From contig NZ_VTTP01000002.1 of NCBI RefSeq assembly GCF_008364845.1, forward strand, positions 62,001-126,000: a stretch of 64,000 nucleotides of DNA. Direction: 5' to 3'. The DNA is from Actinotalea subterranea (lineage in GTDB: Bacteria > Actinomycetota > Actinomycetes > Actinomycetales > Cellulomonadaceae). The position numbers and the translations under genes are program-made. The notes below the pieces were generated by a model, which did no database searches, was not told where the DNA came from, and saw nothing but the letters and a program-made list of their open reading frames with translations. Positions 34,360-44,386 of this stretch are shown in pieces (position 1 is the stretch's first letter; the number at the start of each line of letters is the position of its first letter).

Positions 34360-35055
34360 TCAGGCCTTCGCTGCGAGCCGCTCGAGGCCGTCCAGGACGA
34401 GGTCCAGCCCGAACTCGAACTCCGTCTGGTCGTCGCACCATCCGAGCGTCGAGTCCGGGTCGTCGTGGGCGACCTCCATGAACATCGCGACGAGGTTCGG
34501 GATCTGTGGGGCGATCTGCGAGAGCATCGCCTGCGTCTCGTCGTCGCCGCCCTCGGGCTCGCCCAGCTCGAGCGTGAACCCGTAGATGCGGCTCCCCAGC
34601 GCGTGCAGGCCGTGGTGGACGAGGTCCCAGGAGAGACCGCCCGCGCGCATGAGGGCGACGACTCCGTCGACGTGGCGCGCGGCGGACAGGGTCATGACGT
34701 TGCGCGACTCCATGACCTGGGGCGCCCACCGGTGCCGCAGCATGACGGTGCGCGCCGCGAGGATGCGCACTCGGATCGCGTCGCGCCACCCGCCCTCCCC
34801 GGGTGGTGCGGCGGCACGGCTGACAGCGTCGTGGAGCTCGTCGAGCACCACCTCGACGGCGCCGTCGAGGATGCCGTCCTTGCCTCGCACGTGGTGGTAG
34901 AGCGACATGGCCTCGACGCCGAGGTCGTCGCCGAGTCGACGCATGGTGAGTGCGGTGACGCCGTCCTGGTCGGCGATCTCGACCGCGCGACGCAGCACGC
35001 GCTCGCGGGTCAGCCCGGGGCGCCGTCGTGCCGTCGTGCCCGTCGTGTCGCCCAC
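34360..35055 (-). CDS. TetR/AcrR-family repressor
   Basis: A 231-residue regulator. The N-terminal HTH is LTRERVLRRAVEIADQDGVTALTMRRLGDDLGVEAMSLYHHVRGKDGILDG, typical of the TetR subgroup with a TetR_C-type ligand domain. The C-terminal ~160 residues are helical (SWDLVHHGLHALGSRIYGFTLELGE). GTG start. It is divergent from an oxidoreductase gene with two palindromes in between, so it probably represses that gene and responds to its substrate. Confidence 0.9.
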   Translation of the reverse strand: MGDTTGTTARRRPGLTRERVLRRAVEIADQDGVTALTMRRLGDDLGVEAMSLYHHVRGKDGILDGAVEVVLDELHDAVSRAAAPPGEGGWRDAIRVRILAARTVMLRHRWAPQVMESRNVMTLSAARHVDGVVALMRAGGLSWDLVHHGLHALGSRIYGFTLELGEPEGGDDETQAMLSQIAPQIPNLVAMFMEVAHDDPDSTLGWCDDQTEFEFGLDLVLDGLERLAAKA

Positions 35056-35139
35056 ACCCCCAGCCTCTCACTCTCCCGCGGGCGTCTCGTACGACGCGCG
35101 CGTCCTGGGCTGCGTGTCCGGACGGCGTGCCGGGAGCCG

Positions 35140-35168
35140 TTGACCGCAGCCGCCGACGGCTCTACCTT
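35140..35168 (+). promoter_or_regulatory. Consensus-like promoter of the oxidoreductase gene
   Basis: TTGACC (35140-35145), 17 bases, TACCTT (35163-35168). Confidence 0.75.
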
Positions 35169-35192
35169 ACAAGATAAGTCTTACGCCGTAAG
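35166..35192. promoter_or_regulatory. Double palindromic TetR-type operator
   Basis: CTTACAAGATAAG (35166-35178) and the perfect palindrome CTTACGCCGTAAG (35180-35192) lie side by side, 14 bp apart centre to centre, overlapping the -10 box and the start of transcription. This is the pattern expected for two TetR dimers. Confidence 0.75.
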
Positions 35193-35237
35193 GCCGATCG
35201 GACCAGGTGGCCGGCCAGGCCGCGAGGAGGAACCACG

Positions 35238-36287
35238 ATGACCACGCCACAGACGCACGGCCAGCACTCGCGAGACGCGGCCGAGGGGGCTGGCCCCACG
35301 GTCATGCGCGCCGCGGTCAACCGCAGCTTCGGCGGCCCCGAGGTCGTCGCGGTCGAGCAGGTGGCCCGGCCGCAGGCCGGCCCGGGGGAGCTGCTCATCC
35401 AGGTCCACGCGTCGGACGTGAGCGTCGCGGACCACCGGATGCGCGCCCGCGACCTCCCGCCCGGCTTCGCACTCGTCGGTCCGTTCCTGCTCGGCTTCGG
35501 GGCACCACGACGCCCCGTGCTCGGCATGGAGGTCGCCGGGGTGGTCGAGGCCGTGGGCAGCGGCGTCACGACCTTCCGCCCCGGGGACCGGGTCGCCGCA
35601 GCGACCGGCGCGCACTTCGGCGGGCACGCCGAGTACGCCGTCGTCCGCGCGGACGCCCGCGGGGCGGTCGCCCACGTGCCGGACGGCCTGACCTTCGAGG
35701 ACGCCGTCGCGCTCGTCTTCGGCGGGCACACGGCGCTGCCGTTCCTGCGCGGAGGCCGCGTCGGTGCGGGCAGCGAGATCCTGGTCAACGGTGCGTCCGG
35801 CGCGGTCGGCGTCATGGCGGTCCAGCTCGCCAAGCACCTGGGTGCGCGCGTGACGGGCGTGTGCAGCGCGAGGAACGCCGAGCTCGTCCTCGGCCTTGGC
35901 GCCGACGCCGTCGTGGACTACGAGACCGAGGACTTCACCCAGCGCGGCGAGACGTACGACGCCGTGGTCGAGTGCGTCGGGAACGCGCCGTTCCGACGGG
36001 CCCGCCGCGTGATCCGGCCGGGCGGCGCGATGCTCGCGGTCGTCGGGAGCTTCGGTGACCTGCTCGCGGCCCGGTGGAACCAGGCGCGCACGGGGATCCG
36101 CGTCGTCACGGGCGACCTCGGGGCGACGTCGGACGACGTGGCCCTGCTCATGCGGCTCGCGAGCGAAGGGACGATCCGGCCGGTGGTCGACCGGACGTAC
36201 GACCTCGACGAGATCGTGGAGGCGCACCGGTACGTCGACACCGGACGCAAGCGAGGCGCCGTCGTGCTGCGGGTGCGTGGAGAGTAG
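35238..36287 (+). CDS. Zinc-independent medium-chain (quinone-type) NAD(P)-dependent oxidoreductase
   Basis: A 349-residue MDR-family enzyme. It has the N-terminal GroES-like fold (GGPEVVAVEQVARPQAGPGELLIQVHASDVSVADH) and the nucleotide-binding VNGASGAVGVMAVQLAKHLGA. The Cys/His/Glu zinc ligands of alcohol dehydrogenases are absent, placing it near quinone oxidoreductases. Substrate unknown. GAGGAGG Shine-Dalgarno. The double operator suggests tight TetR control, perhaps a detoxification response. Confidence 0.88.
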   Translation: MTTPQTHGQHSRDAAEGAGPTVMRAAVNRSFGGPEVVAVEQVARPQAGPGELLIQVHASDVSVADHRMRARDLPPGFALVGPFLLGFGAPRRPVLGMEVAGVVEAVGSGVTTFRPGDRVAAATGAHFGGHAEYAVVRADARGAVAHVPDGLTFEDAVALVFGGHTALPFLRGGRVGAGSEILVNGASGAVGVMAVQLAKHLGARVTGVCSARNAELVLGLGADAVVDYETEDFTQRGETYDAVVECVGNAPFRRARRVIRPGGAMLAVVGSFGDLLAARWNQARTGIRVVTGDLGATSDDVALLMRLASEGTIRPVVDRTYDLDEIVEAHRYVDTGRKRGAVVLRVRGE

Positions 36288-36357
36288 GAACGCGACGCTG
36301 CGGTCCTTGGTTGCGTGGGCACATCGCACCGCTGACCTGCGCCGACGCGCGCACGAC

Positions 36358-36391
36358 GAAGCCCCGGCCACCATGGGTGGACCGGGGCTTC
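36358..36391. terminator. Hairpin shared by the oxidoreductase gene and tRNA-Arg
   Basis: GAAGCCCCGG (36358-36367) pairs with CCGGGGCTTC (36382-36391), with an inner CACC/GGTG. It follows the 3' end of the tRNA on the minus strand and the oxidoreductase on the plus strand. Confidence 0.8.
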
Positions 36392-36397
36392 GTGACG

Positions 36398-36470
36398 TGC
36401 CCGCGATAGGATTCGAACCTACGACCTTCTGCTCCGGAGGCAGACGCTCTATCCCCTGAGCTACGCGGGC
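36398..36470 (-). tRNA. tRNA-Arg, anticodon CCG
   Basis: On the minus strand a full cloverleaf can be drawn: acceptor GCCCGCG/CGCGGGC, D-arm with TAGCTCAGGGGATAGAGC, anticodon stem TCTGC/GCAGA with loop CTCCGGA (anticodon CCG), and T-loop GGTTCGAATCC. The 73 bases do not include CCA. It reads CGG Arg codons, which are frequent in this high-GC genome. Confidence 0.96.
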
Positions 36471-36521
36471 GGGGCGGTGCAGAACACTACCAGCCTGCTC
36501 CGCTGACGCTGCACCCGACTG

Positions 36522-37190
36522 TCAGCGGTGCCGCTCGCCGACGAGGCCCATGAGCTCCGACAGGTAGCGGTCGATCTCCCGCATCGCGGCGCGTGCGTCG
36601 CCGTCGGCGACCGCCTCGACGAGCGCGTGGTGCGAGTCGTCGTCGTGCGCCGGGTGCTCGAAGTTGAAGCGGATGTTCTCGCTGATCGCGTCCTGCAGGT
36701 TCTCGTAGAGCGCGAGGAGGACGGGGTTCTGGGCCGCCTGGGCGATCGTGCGGTGCAGCACGAGGTCGGCCTCGACCATCCGGTCGAGCTCACCGCTCGC
36801 GAAGGCCGCGGCGCGCGTGTCCCGCAGGGCACGGAGCTCGGCGACCTGCGCGTCGGTGCGTCGGAGCGCCGCGAGCCGTGCGGCCTCGACCTCGAGGCTG
36901 CGCCGCACCTCGAGGACGTCGCGCTGGTGCGCGCCCGCGATCTGGCGGCCCATCGCGTTGCCCAGCTCGGAGTCGGAGATCACGTAGGTGCCGGAGCCCT
37001 GGCGGCGCTCGAGCATCCCCGCGTGGACGAGCGACTGGACGGCCTCACGCACGGTGTTGCGCCCGACGCCGATGAGCTCCGTGAGCTCGGGCTCGGCCGG
37101 GATGCGGGTGCCGACCTGCCAGGCGCCCGACGTGATCTGCTGACGCAGGCGGCCGACCGCGAGGTCGATCAGGTTCGTGCGGCGAGTCAT
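36522..37190 (-). CDS. FadR-subfamily GntR transcriptional regulator
   Basis: A 222-residue regulator. The winged HTH is LIDLAVGRLRQQITSGAWQVGTRIPAEPELTELIGVGRNTVREAVQSLVHAGMLERRQGSGTYV. The C-terminal FCD helical domain (LDRMVEADLVLHRTIAQAAQNPVLLALYENL... HHALVEAVADGDARAAMREIDRYL) keeps the metal-binding Asp/His pattern. The ligand is probably a small organic acid. GGAGATG precedes the ATG. It is divergent from an MFS transporter gene, a likely target. Confidence 0.9.
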   Translation of the reverse strand: MTRRTNLIDLAVGRLRQQITSGAWQVGTRIPAEPELTELIGVGRNTVREAVQSLVHAGMLERRQGSGTYVISDSELGNAMGRQIAGAHQRDVLEVRRSLEVEAARLAALRRTDAQVAELRALRDTRAAAFASGELDRMVEADLVLHRTIAQAAQNPVLLALYENLQDAISENIRFNFEHPAHDDDSHHALVEAVADGDARAAMREIDRYLSELMGLVGERHR

Positions 37191-37336
37191 CCCATCTCCG
37201 GACGTAGGCGTGAGAGGCAGTCAACACCGCGAGCGGGGTCGAGCGCACCTTCCGTCCCATGCTTCACCCGCTGCTGCCCTGGTCGCGCCCGGCCGCATAC
37301 AGTGCCTGCGACCCCGACCCCTGGTGATTCGGTCCC

Positions 37337-38635
37337 ATGCCCCATCCCGCTGCGCAGCACCCGACGACGCCGGCCCGCCACCCGTGGCGCGGCCGGCTCG
37401 TCGTCCTCACCGGCCTGCTCCTGGTCGCGCTCAACCTGCGCGTCGCGATCGCGTCCGTCTCGCCGGTGCTCGACGTCATCAGGGCCGAGGTCGCTCTCTC
37501 GGCCGCCCAGGCGGGGCTCCTCGGCACGGTGCCCGTCGCGTCGTTCGCCGCGTTCGGGTCGATCGCCCCGCTCGTGGCGCGCCGCCTCGGGCTCGAGCCC
37601 ACCCTGGTGGCGGCGATGCTGCTGTCCGCCGTCGGTGAGGTCGTGCGCGCCACGACGACGACGGCGGCCGGCTTCCTCGGCTGGTCCGTCATCGCGCTCG
37701 CGGGGATGGGCATGGGCAACGTGCTGCTGCCGCCGCTGGTCAAGCGGTACTTCCCCGACCGGATCGGTGCCGTCACGGCGGCGTACTCCGTCGCGATGTC
37801 GTTCTCGACGGCCGTCCCGCCGCTGCTCGCCGTGCCGAGCACGCAGCAGCTCGGATGGCGTGTCTCGATCGCCGTGTGGGCCGCCGTCGGCGTCGTCGCC
37901 GTGGTGCCGTGGCTCGTCGTCATCGGCCGGTCCGCCGCGGCGCGTGCGGGGTTGCGGGAGGTGCTGCGGCGCTCGCCCCAGGACACGCCCGCGCTCGCGT
38001 CCCGGCACCGCGCGTCGGGCCGCGTGTGGCGCAGCCCGCTCGCGTGGGCGCTCGCGCTCGCGTTCGCGATGAACTCCCTCAACTCCTACGTGGTGTTCGC
38101 GTGGCTCCCGCAGCTGCTGCTCGACGCGGGGGTCGACGCCGCCCGGGCGGGCGGGTGGCTCTCGTACGTCGCGGTCCTGGGCCTCGTCCCCGCGCTCGTC
38201 GCCCCGCCGCTCGCCGTGCGCCTGCGCAACCCGTTCGTGCTCGCGCTCGGCTTCGTGGCGTGCTTCCTGGTGGGGGGCACCGGCCTCCTGCTCGACCCGG
38301 CCGGGGCGACCGTCGTGTGGGCGTCGCTCGTCGGCGTCGGCCTCGGGACGTTCCCGCTGCTCCTGGCGCTGATCAACCTCCGCACGCGCACCTCGGCGGG
38401 CGCGACGACACTGTCGGGCTTCACGCAGGGCGTGGGCTACACGCTCTCGGGCGTCGGACCCGTGCTCGTGGGCGTGCTCTACGGAGCGACCGGCGGCTGG
38501 GCGGCGCCGTCGGTCGTGCTCGCGACGTCGAGCGTGGTTCTGCTGGTCGCCGCGGCCCTCGCGTGCCGGCCGGTGATGCTCGAGGACACGTGGGTGCGGG
38601 GCCCTGGCCGCGGGCTCGATACCCTTTCCACGTGA
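37337..38635 (+). CDS. MFS transporter, CynX/NimT-like
   Basis: A 432-residue 12-helix transporter. The start [53 protein letters not shown] is typical of the CynX/NimT (cyanate/nitroimidazole) group. Eleven or more hydrophobic segments are visible. Substrate unknown; the divergent GntR regulator may sense it. A TACAGT box (37298-37303) lies 33 bases before the ATG. The stop overlaps the argS GTG. Confidence 0.88.
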   Translation: MPHPAAQHPTTPARHPWRGRLVVLTGLLLVALNLRVAIASVSPVLDVIRAEVALSAAQAGLLGTVPVASFAAFGSIAPLVARRLGLEPTLVAAMLLSAVGEVVRATTTTAAGFLGWSVIALAGMGMGNVLLPPLVKRYFPDRIGAVTAAYSVAMSFSTAVPPLLAVPSTQQLGWRVSIAVWAAVGVVAVVPWLVVIGRSAAARAGLREVLRRSPQDTPALASRHRASGRVWRSPLAWALALAFAMNSLNSYVVFAWLPQLLLDAGVDAARAGGWLSYVAVLGLVPALVAPPLAVRLRNPFVLALGFVACFLVGGTGLLLDPAGATVVWASLVGVGLGTFPLLLALINLRTRTSAGATTLSGFTQGVGYTLSGVGPVLVGVLYGATGGWAAPSVVLATSSVVLLVAAALACRPVMLEDTWVRGPGRGLDTLST

Positions 38636-40314
38636 CCCCTGCCGAGCTCTCCGAGGCGCTGCGCGCCGTCCTGACCGCCGCCGTCGCCGACGGCTCGCTC
38701 CCGCTCGACCCGGCCGCGGTGCCGGCCGACGTCGTCGTCGAGCGTCCGCGGTCGCGTGAGCACGGGGACTGGGCGACGAACGTCGCGATGCAGCTCGCCA
38801 AGAAGGCGGGCATGGCGCCCCGTGCGTTCGCCGAGGTCCTCGCCGCACGCCTCGCCGACGTCCCGGGCGTCGCGTCCGTGGCGATCGCGGGCCCCGGGTT
38901 CCTCAACATCACGCTCGACGTGGCCGCGGCGGGCGAGCTCGCGCGCACCGTCGTCGAGGCGGGTGCGGGGTTCGGCCGCGGCACGGCGCTCGCGGGTGAG
39001 CGCATCAACCTCGAGTTCGTGTCCGCCAACCCGACGGGCCCCATCCACATCGGCGGCGTGCGCTGGGCGGCGGTCGGCGACTCGCTGGCCAGGATGCTCC
39101 AGGCCTGCGGCGCGGACGTGGTGCGCGAGTACTACTTCAACGACCACGGCTCCCAGATCGACCGGTTCGCACGGTCGCTGCTCGCCCGCGCCCGCGGGCA
39201 GGAGGCGCCCGAGGGCGGCTACGGCGGCCAGTACATCGCGGACATCGCCGACTCCGTCCTGGAGCGCGTGCGTGCCGCGGGCGAGCCCGACCCGCTGACC
39301 CTGAGCGACGACGAGGCCCAGGAGGTCTTCCGCGCGCACGGCGTCGAGCTCATGTTCGGTGAGATCAAGGCCAAGCTGCACGACTTCCGGGTCGACTTCG
39401 ACGTCTACTTCCACGAGGACTCGCTGCACGAGTCGGGTGCCGTCGAGCGTGCTGTCACGAGGCTGCGCGAGCTCGGCCACGTCTACGAGGCCGACGGCGC
39501 CACGTGGCTGCGGACCACCGAGTTCGGTGACGACAAGGACCGCGTGATCCTCAAGTCGGACGGGCAGGCCGCCTACATCGCCGGCGACCTCGCGTACTAC
39601 CTGGACAAGCGCGAGCGCGGCTTCGACCGGGCGATCATCATGCTCGGCGCCGACCACCACGGGTACATCGGCCGCATGATGGCGATGTGCTCGGCCTTCG
39701 GTGACACGCCCTGGGTGAACCTCGAGATCCTCATCGGTCAGATGGTCAACCTCGTCAAGGACGGGGAGCCCGTCCGGATGAGCAAGCGCGCCGGCACCAT
39801 CGTGACCCTCGACGACCTCGTCGACGCCGTCGGCGTGGACGCAGCGCGGTACTCGCTCGCGCGCTCCTCGGCCGACAGCATGATCGACCTCGACCTGGAC
39901 CTCCTGACCCGAGCCACGAACGAGAACCCGGTCTTCTACGTCCAGTACGCGCACGCACGGACCCGGAACGTCGCGCGCAACGCGGCCGACCTGGGGGTGC
40001 GGCGCGAGGACGGGTTCGACCCGTCGCTGCTCGACCACGTCTCGGAGTCCACGCTGCTGGCGAAGATCGGCGAGTTCGGCCGGGTGGTCCTTCAGGCCGC
40101 GGAGCTGCGCGAGCCGCACCGCGTCGCCCGGTACCTCGAGGAGCTCGCCGGGGCGTACCACAAGTGGTACGACCAGAAGCGCTTCGTGATCCCCAAGGGT
40201 GACGAGGACGTCGCCGACGTCCACCGCACCCGGCTGTGGCTCAACGACGCCACGGGAACGGTGCTCGCCAACGGTCTTGACCTGCTCGGCGTCAGCGCCC
40301 CGGAGCGCATGTGA
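38632..40314 (+). CDS. argS: Arginyl-tRNA synthetase
   Basis: A 560-residue class I synthetase charging tRNA-Arg. The HIGH motif is [19 protein letters not shown], the KMSKS-like loop is [18 protein letters not shown], and the C-terminal DALR anticodon-binding domain ends [12 protein letters not shown] start overlaps the MFS stop. TACCCT lies six bases before the GTG (38620-38625), so argS can also be transcribed on its own as a leaderless mRNA. A tRNA-Arg gene lies 2.2 kb upstream. Confidence 0.95.
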   Translation: MTPAELSEALRAVLTAAVADGSLPLDPAAVPADVVVERPRSREHGDWATNVAMQLAKKAGMAPRAFAEVLAARLADVPGVASVAIAGPGFLNITLDVAAAGELARTVVEAGAGFGRGTALAGERINLEFVSANPTGPIHIGGVRWAAVGDSLARMLQACGADVVREYYFNDHGSQIDRFARSLLARARGQEAPEGGYGGQYIADIADSVLERVRAAGEPDPLTLSDDEAQEVFRAHGVELMFGEIKAKLHDFRVDFDVYFHEDSLHESGAVERAVTRLRELGHVYEADGATWLRTTEFGDDKDRVILKSDGQAAYIAGDLAYYLDKRERGFDRAIIMLGADHHGYIGRMMAMCSAFGDTPWVNLEILIGQMVNLVKDGEPVRMSKRAGTIVTLDDLVDAVGVDAARYSLARSSADSMIDLDLDLLTRATNENPVFYVQYAHARTRNVARNAADLGVRREDGFDPSLLDHVSESTLLAKIGEFGRVVLQAAELREPHRVARYLEELAGAYHKWYDQKRFVIPKGDEDVADVHRTRLWLNDATGTVLANGLDLLGVSAPERM

Positions 40315-41765
40315 CGGCGGGAGCCGACCACCACGTCTGGCCTGCGAGCACCCGCGTCGGGCCCGACGGCGTGGTGAGCGTCGGCGGCGTGCGCCTGACC
40401 GACCTCGCGGCGGAGCATGGCACCCCCGCGTACGTGCTCGACGAGGCCGACTTCCGGGCACGTGCGCGCGGCTACCGTGTCGCGTTCACCGAGGCCTTCG
40501 CGCCGCTCGGCGTCCCGGTCGACGTGTACTACGCGGGCAAGGCGTTCCTCAGCGTCGCCGTGGCGCGCTGGGCGCACGAGGAGGGCCTGCGCATCGACAC
40601 GTCGACGGGTGGGGAGCTCGCCGTCGCCCTGCGCGCCGGCATCCCCGGCGCCGACATCGGGCTGCACGGCAACAACAAGTCGGACGCGGAGATCGACCGG
40701 GCGCTCGCGGCCGGCGTGGGCCGCATCGTCATCGACTCCACCGCCGAGATCGACCGCGTGGCCGCCGCCGTGCGCCGTCGGGCCGAGGCCGGTCCCGCCG
40801 TGGCGCGGCCGGGGCGCGACCCAGAGGCCGCGGTGCGCGCGCCGGTCATGGTGCGCGTGACGACGGGCGTGCACGCCGGCGGCCACGAGTACATCTCGAC
40901 CGCGCACGAGGACCAGAAGTTCGGGCTCTCCATCGCGGGCGGCCAGGCGCTCGCCGCGCTCGAGGCCGTGCTGGCCCGGCCCGAGCTCGAGCTCGTCGGC
41001 ATCCACTCGCACATCGGCTCGCAGATCCTGGACCCCTCGGGGTTCGCCGTCGCCGCCCGGCGGGTCCTCGAGCTGCGGGCCGAGCTCGCGGCACGGACGG
41101 GCCACCTCGTCCCCGAGGTCGACCTGGGCGGGGGCTTCGGCATCGCGTACCTGGCGGGCGAGGTGCCGCTCGACCCGGTGCGCACCGCCAAGGACGTCGC
41201 GGGCGTCGTCGAGGAGACCTGCGCGCGGCTCGGCACGCCGGTCCCACGGCTCTCGATCGAGCCGGGGCGCGCCGTCGTCGGCCCGACCACCCTCACGCTC
41301 TACACGGTCGGGACGGTCAAGCCCGTGACCGTGGACGTCGCGCCGACGGCCCCGGGTGCTCCGGGCGACCCGGGCGAACCGGGTGACGGCACGGGGGCGG
41401 TCACGACCCGCACCTACGTCTCCGTCGACGGCGGGATGAGCGACAACCTCCGGCCCGCGCTGTACGGCGCGCGGTACACGGCGGCGGTCGTCTCGCGGGC
41501 GGTCGGGACGCAGACCGTGCGCGCCCGCGTCGTGGGCAAGCACTGCGAGAGCGGTGACATCGTGGTGCACGACGTGGACCTGCCGCAGGACATCGCCGCA
41601 GGGGACCTGCTCGCGGTGCCCGCGACCGGCGCGTACGGCCGCTCCATGGCGTCCAACTACAACCACGTGCCGCGGCCACCCGTCGTGGCGGTCCGGGACG
41701 GGGGCGCCCGCGTCCTGGTGCGACGCGAGACCGAGGACGACCTGCTCGCGCTCGACCTCGGCTGA
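40311..41765 (+). CDS. lysA: Diaminopimelate decarboxylase
   Basis: A 484-residue fold-type III PLP enzyme that decarboxylates meso-DAP to L-lysine, the last step of lysine synthesis. The PLP Lys is in [15 protein letters not shown]; other motifs are [26 protein letters not shown] (phosphate-binding glycines) and [17 protein letters not shown] (active-site Cys). GTG start overlaps the argS stop, and argS-lysA is a well-known actinobacterial operon. A Pro/Gly-rich insert ([17 protein letters not shown]) interrupts the barrel near residue 350. Confidence 0.95.
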   Translation: MTAGADHHVWPASTRVGPDGVVSVGGVRLTDLAAEHGTPAYVLDEADFRARARGYRVAFTEAFAPLGVPVDVYYAGKAFLSVAVARWAHEEGLRIDTSTGGELAVALRAGIPGADIGLHGNNKSDAEIDRALAAGVGRIVIDSTAEIDRVAAAVRRRAEAGPAVARPGRDPEAAVRAPVMVRVTTGVHAGGHEYISTAHEDQKFGLSIAGGQALAALEAVLARPELELVGIHSHIGSQILDPSGFAVAARRVLELRAELAARTGHLVPEVDLGGGFGIAYLAGEVPLDPVRTAKDVAGVVEETCARLGTPVPRLSIEPGRAVVGPTTLTLYTVGTVKPVTVDVAPTAPGAPGDPGEPGDGTGAVTTRTYVSVDGGMSDNLRPALYGARYTAAVVSRAVGTQTVRARVVGKHCESGDIVVHDVDLPQDIAAGDLLAVPATGAYGRSMASNYNHVPRPPVVAVRDGGARVLVRRETEDDLLALDLG

Positions 41766-41847
41766 GCGAACGGGACTCGACCGAGCCTTCACAGGATGTG
41801 CCCGAGAGGTGGCACGCGCGGGCCCGCGTCTACGCCAGGGTGGACGC

Positions 41848-42924
41848 ATGGACACCGAACCTGACGGCCGCCCGGGCGGCGACCAGTGGCCCCTCGTCGC
41901 CGGCTACCTCAACGCGGCCAGCATGGGCGTCCCGTCGCGCGCCGTGGTCGCGGCGATGCGCGCGGACCTCGACCGCTGGAGCACCGGGACCGCCACGGCG
42001 CCGGGCTACGACGAGGACGTGCGCCGTGCCCGCGCCGCGTTCGCCCGGCTCGTCGGTGCGGACGTCGGGCGCGTGGCCGTCGGCTCGCAGGTCTCCGCGC
42101 TCGTCGGGCTCGTCGCCGCGAGCCTTCCCGACGGCGCCCGCGTCGTCTGCCCAGAGGGGGAGTTCACCTCGGTCGTCTACCCCTTCCTCGTCCACGCCGA
42201 CCGCGGCGTGCGCGTCGAGACCGTCCCGGTCGCCGGGCTCGCCGACGCGGTGCGGCCGGGCGTCGACCTCGTCGCGTTCTCCCTGGTCCAGTCGGCCGAC
42301 GGCGCGCTGGCGGACGCCGACGCGATCCGTAGCGCAGCGCGAGAGGCCGGGGCGATCGTGCTGGCCGACCTCACGCAGGCCGCGGGCTGGCTCCCCGTCG
42401 ACGCGGGCGACTTCGACGTCACCGTCACGGGCGCCTACAAGTGGCTGTGCGCGCCCCGCGGCTCCGCGTTCATGACGGTCAGCCCCGAGCTGACGTCCCG
42501 CCTGCGCCCCCTCTACGCGGGCTGGTACGCGGGGGAGAGCCCGTGGGACTCCGTGTACGGCTCGGACATGCGCCTCGCCGCTGACGCCCGCCGCCTCGAC
42601 CTCTCGCCGGCGTGGCCCGTGTGGGCGGGGACGGCGCCCGCGATCGAGCTGTTCGCGGACCTTGCCGGCCCGGGCGCACCTCACGTGGACGCGGTCCGCG
42701 GGCACGGGGCAGGCCTCGCCGACTCCGTGCGTCGCGGGCTCGACCTCGAGCCGACCGGCTCGCCGATCCTCTCGCTGCCCGACGCCGACGGCCGGGTCCA
42801 GGCCGCGCTCGAGGCCGCCGGGTGCCGCGTGGCCGCCAGGGCGGGCGGCGTCCGCATCGCCTTCCACCTGTGGAACGACGGGGCCGACGCGCGGCGCGTG
42901 CTCGACGCCGTCCGCGCGCGCTGA
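41848..42924 (+). CDS. Aminotransferase class V-fold PLP enzyme
   Basis: A 358-residue PLP enzyme of the cysteine-desulfurase/aminotransferase V superfamily. It begins YLNAASMGVPSRAVVAAMRADLDRWSTG; the PLP Asp lies in IVLADLTQAAGWLPVD and the Lys in VTGAYKWLCAPRGSAFM. No substrate-specific feature is clear; an NifS/SufS role is unlikely because the catalytic Cys loop is missing. It sits between lysA and hom without overlap. CAGGGT six bases before the ATG hints at a leaderless mRNA. Confidence 0.82.
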   Translation: MDTEPDGRPGGDQWPLVAGYLNAASMGVPSRAVVAAMRADLDRWSTGTATAPGYDEDVRRARAAFARLVGADVGRVAVGSQVSALVGLVAASLPDGARVVCPEGEFTSVVYPFLVHADRGVRVETVPVAGLADAVRPGVDLVAFSLVQSADGALADADAIRSAAREAGAIVLADLTQAAGWLPVDAGDFDVTVTGAYKWLCAPRGSAFMTVSPELTSRLRPLYAGWYAGESPWDSVYGSDMRLAADARRLDLSPAWPVWAGTAPAIELFADLAGPGAPHVDAVRGHGAGLADSVRRGLDLEPTGSPILSLPDADGRVQAALEAAGCRVAARAGGVRIAFHLWNDGADARRVLDAVRAR

Positions 42925-43078
42925 CCTGCGCCGAGCTGCGCCGACGGCCGTCGACCCGCGCGTCGGCGGACACCCGGCCGCCCGCGGGCGGCTGCACCCG
43001 TATCCTGGGCGCGCCCGGACGCGGGCGCGGCCGGTGACGAGCCGTCGCGGGGCGTCCTGCCGTACCGAGGAGAGGTGG

Positions 43079-44386
43079 ATGGTCGTGGCCCACGAGGGTG
43101 CGGTGCGCGTGGCGCTGCTCGGCTGCGGCGTCGTCGGGACGGAGGTCGCGCGCCTGCTCGTGGCGTCGCAGCGTGACCTGGCGGCTCGCGTCGGGGCACC
43201 GCTCGAGCTCGTCGGCATCGCCGTCCGGGACGTCGAGGTCCCGCGGGACCCCGTCGTCGACCCGGCACTGCTCACGACCGACGCCGAGGCCCTGGTCGAC
43301 CGGGCGGACGTCGTCGTCGAGGTCATGGGCGGCATCGAGCCGGCGCGCACGCTCCTGCTGCGCGCCCTCGCGCGCGGGGCCGCCGTCGTGACGGCGAACA
43401 AGGCGCTGCTCGGCCAGGACGGACCGACCCTCTACGCGGCCGCCGACGCCGCAGGCGCCGACCTCTACTTCGAGGCCGCGGTCGCCGGGGCGATCCCGCT
43501 CGTCCGCCCGGTGCGGGAGTCCCTCGCGGGGGACCGCATCACACGCGTGCTCGGGATCGTCAACGGCACGACCAACTACGTGCTCGACCAGATGACGACG
43601 ACGGGCCTCGAGCTCGACCAGGCCGTCAAGCAGGCGCAGGAGCTCGGCTACGCCGAGGCGGACCCGACCGCGGACGTCGAGGGGTTCGACGCGGCGGCGA
43701 AGGCCGCGATCCTCGCCTCGCTCGCGTTCCACACCCGGGTGAGCGTCGACGAGGTCCACCGTGAGGGCATCAGCTCCGTGACCGCCGACGACGTCGAGTG
43801 GGCGGGCCAGACGGGCCACGTGATCAAGCTGCTCGCGATCGCCGAGCGCGTCGACGGCCCGGACGACGGCGTCGTCGTGCGCGTCCACCCCGCACTCGTC
43901 CCGCTCGGCCACCCCCTCGCGGGCGTGCACGGCGCCTTCAACGCGGTCTTCGTCGAGGCCGAGGCCGCAGGCGAGCTCATGTTCTACGGGCGCGGAGCAG
44001 GCGGCGCGCCGACGGCGAGCGCGGTTCTCGGCGACGTCGTGACCGTGGCGCGCCACCGGGTGCTGGGCGGCAAGGGCCCGGTCGAGTCGAGCTACGCGGA
44101 CCTCCCGGTCCACCCGGTGGCCCAGGCCCTGACGCGCTACCAGATCCACCTGCGCGTCGCCGACCGGCCCGGGGTGCTCGCGCAGGTCGCGCAGGTCTTC
44201 TCGACCCACGGCGTGTCCATCGAGGCGGTCCGTCAGGGCCGCGCCTCGGTCGGTGCCGACCTGGCCGACCTGCTGGTCGTGACCCACGCCGCACGCGACG
44301 CGGCGCTCGCCGCGACCGTCACCGAGCTCGCGGGCCTGCCCGCGGTCGACAACGTCCAGTCCGTCCTGCGAGTCGAAGGAGCCTAG
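43079..44386 (+). CDS. hom: Homoserine dehydrogenase
   Basis: A 435-residue enzyme reducing aspartate semialdehyde to homoserine. The Rossmann motif is VALLGCGVVGTEVARLL; the catalytic core has GIVNGTTNYVLDQM and LGYAEADPTADVEGFDAAAKAAILASLAFH. A C-terminal ACT domain (HLRVADRPGVLAQVAQVFSTHGVSIEAVRQG) probably gives threonine feedback inhibition. GAGGAGAGG Shine-Dalgarno before ATG 43079. First gene of hom-thrC-thrB. Confidence 0.95.
   Translation: MVVAHEGAVRVALLGCGVVGTEVARLLVASQRDLAARVGAPLELVGIAVRDVEVPRDPVVDPALLTTDAEALVDRADVVVEVMGGIEPARTLLLRALARGAAVVTANKALLGQDGPTLYAAADAAGADLYFEAAVAGAIPLVRPVRESLAGDRITRVLGIVNGTTNYVLDQMTTTGLELDQAVKQAQELGYAEADPTADVEGFDAAAKAAILASLAFHTRVSVDEVHREGISSVTADDVEWAGQTGHVIKLLAIAERVDGPDDGVVVRVHPALVPLGHPLAGVHGAFNAVFVEAEAAGELMFYGRGAGGAPTASAVLGDVVTVARHRVLGGKGPVESSYADLPVHPVAQALTRYQIHLRVADRPGVLAQVAQVFSTHGVSIEAVRQGRASVGADLADLLVVTHAARDAALAATVTELAGLPAVDNVQSVLRVEGA

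Noticed and set aside
38479-40461. A 660-codon open frame on the minus strand
   Set aside because: Antisense to argS; composition mirrors the coding strand.
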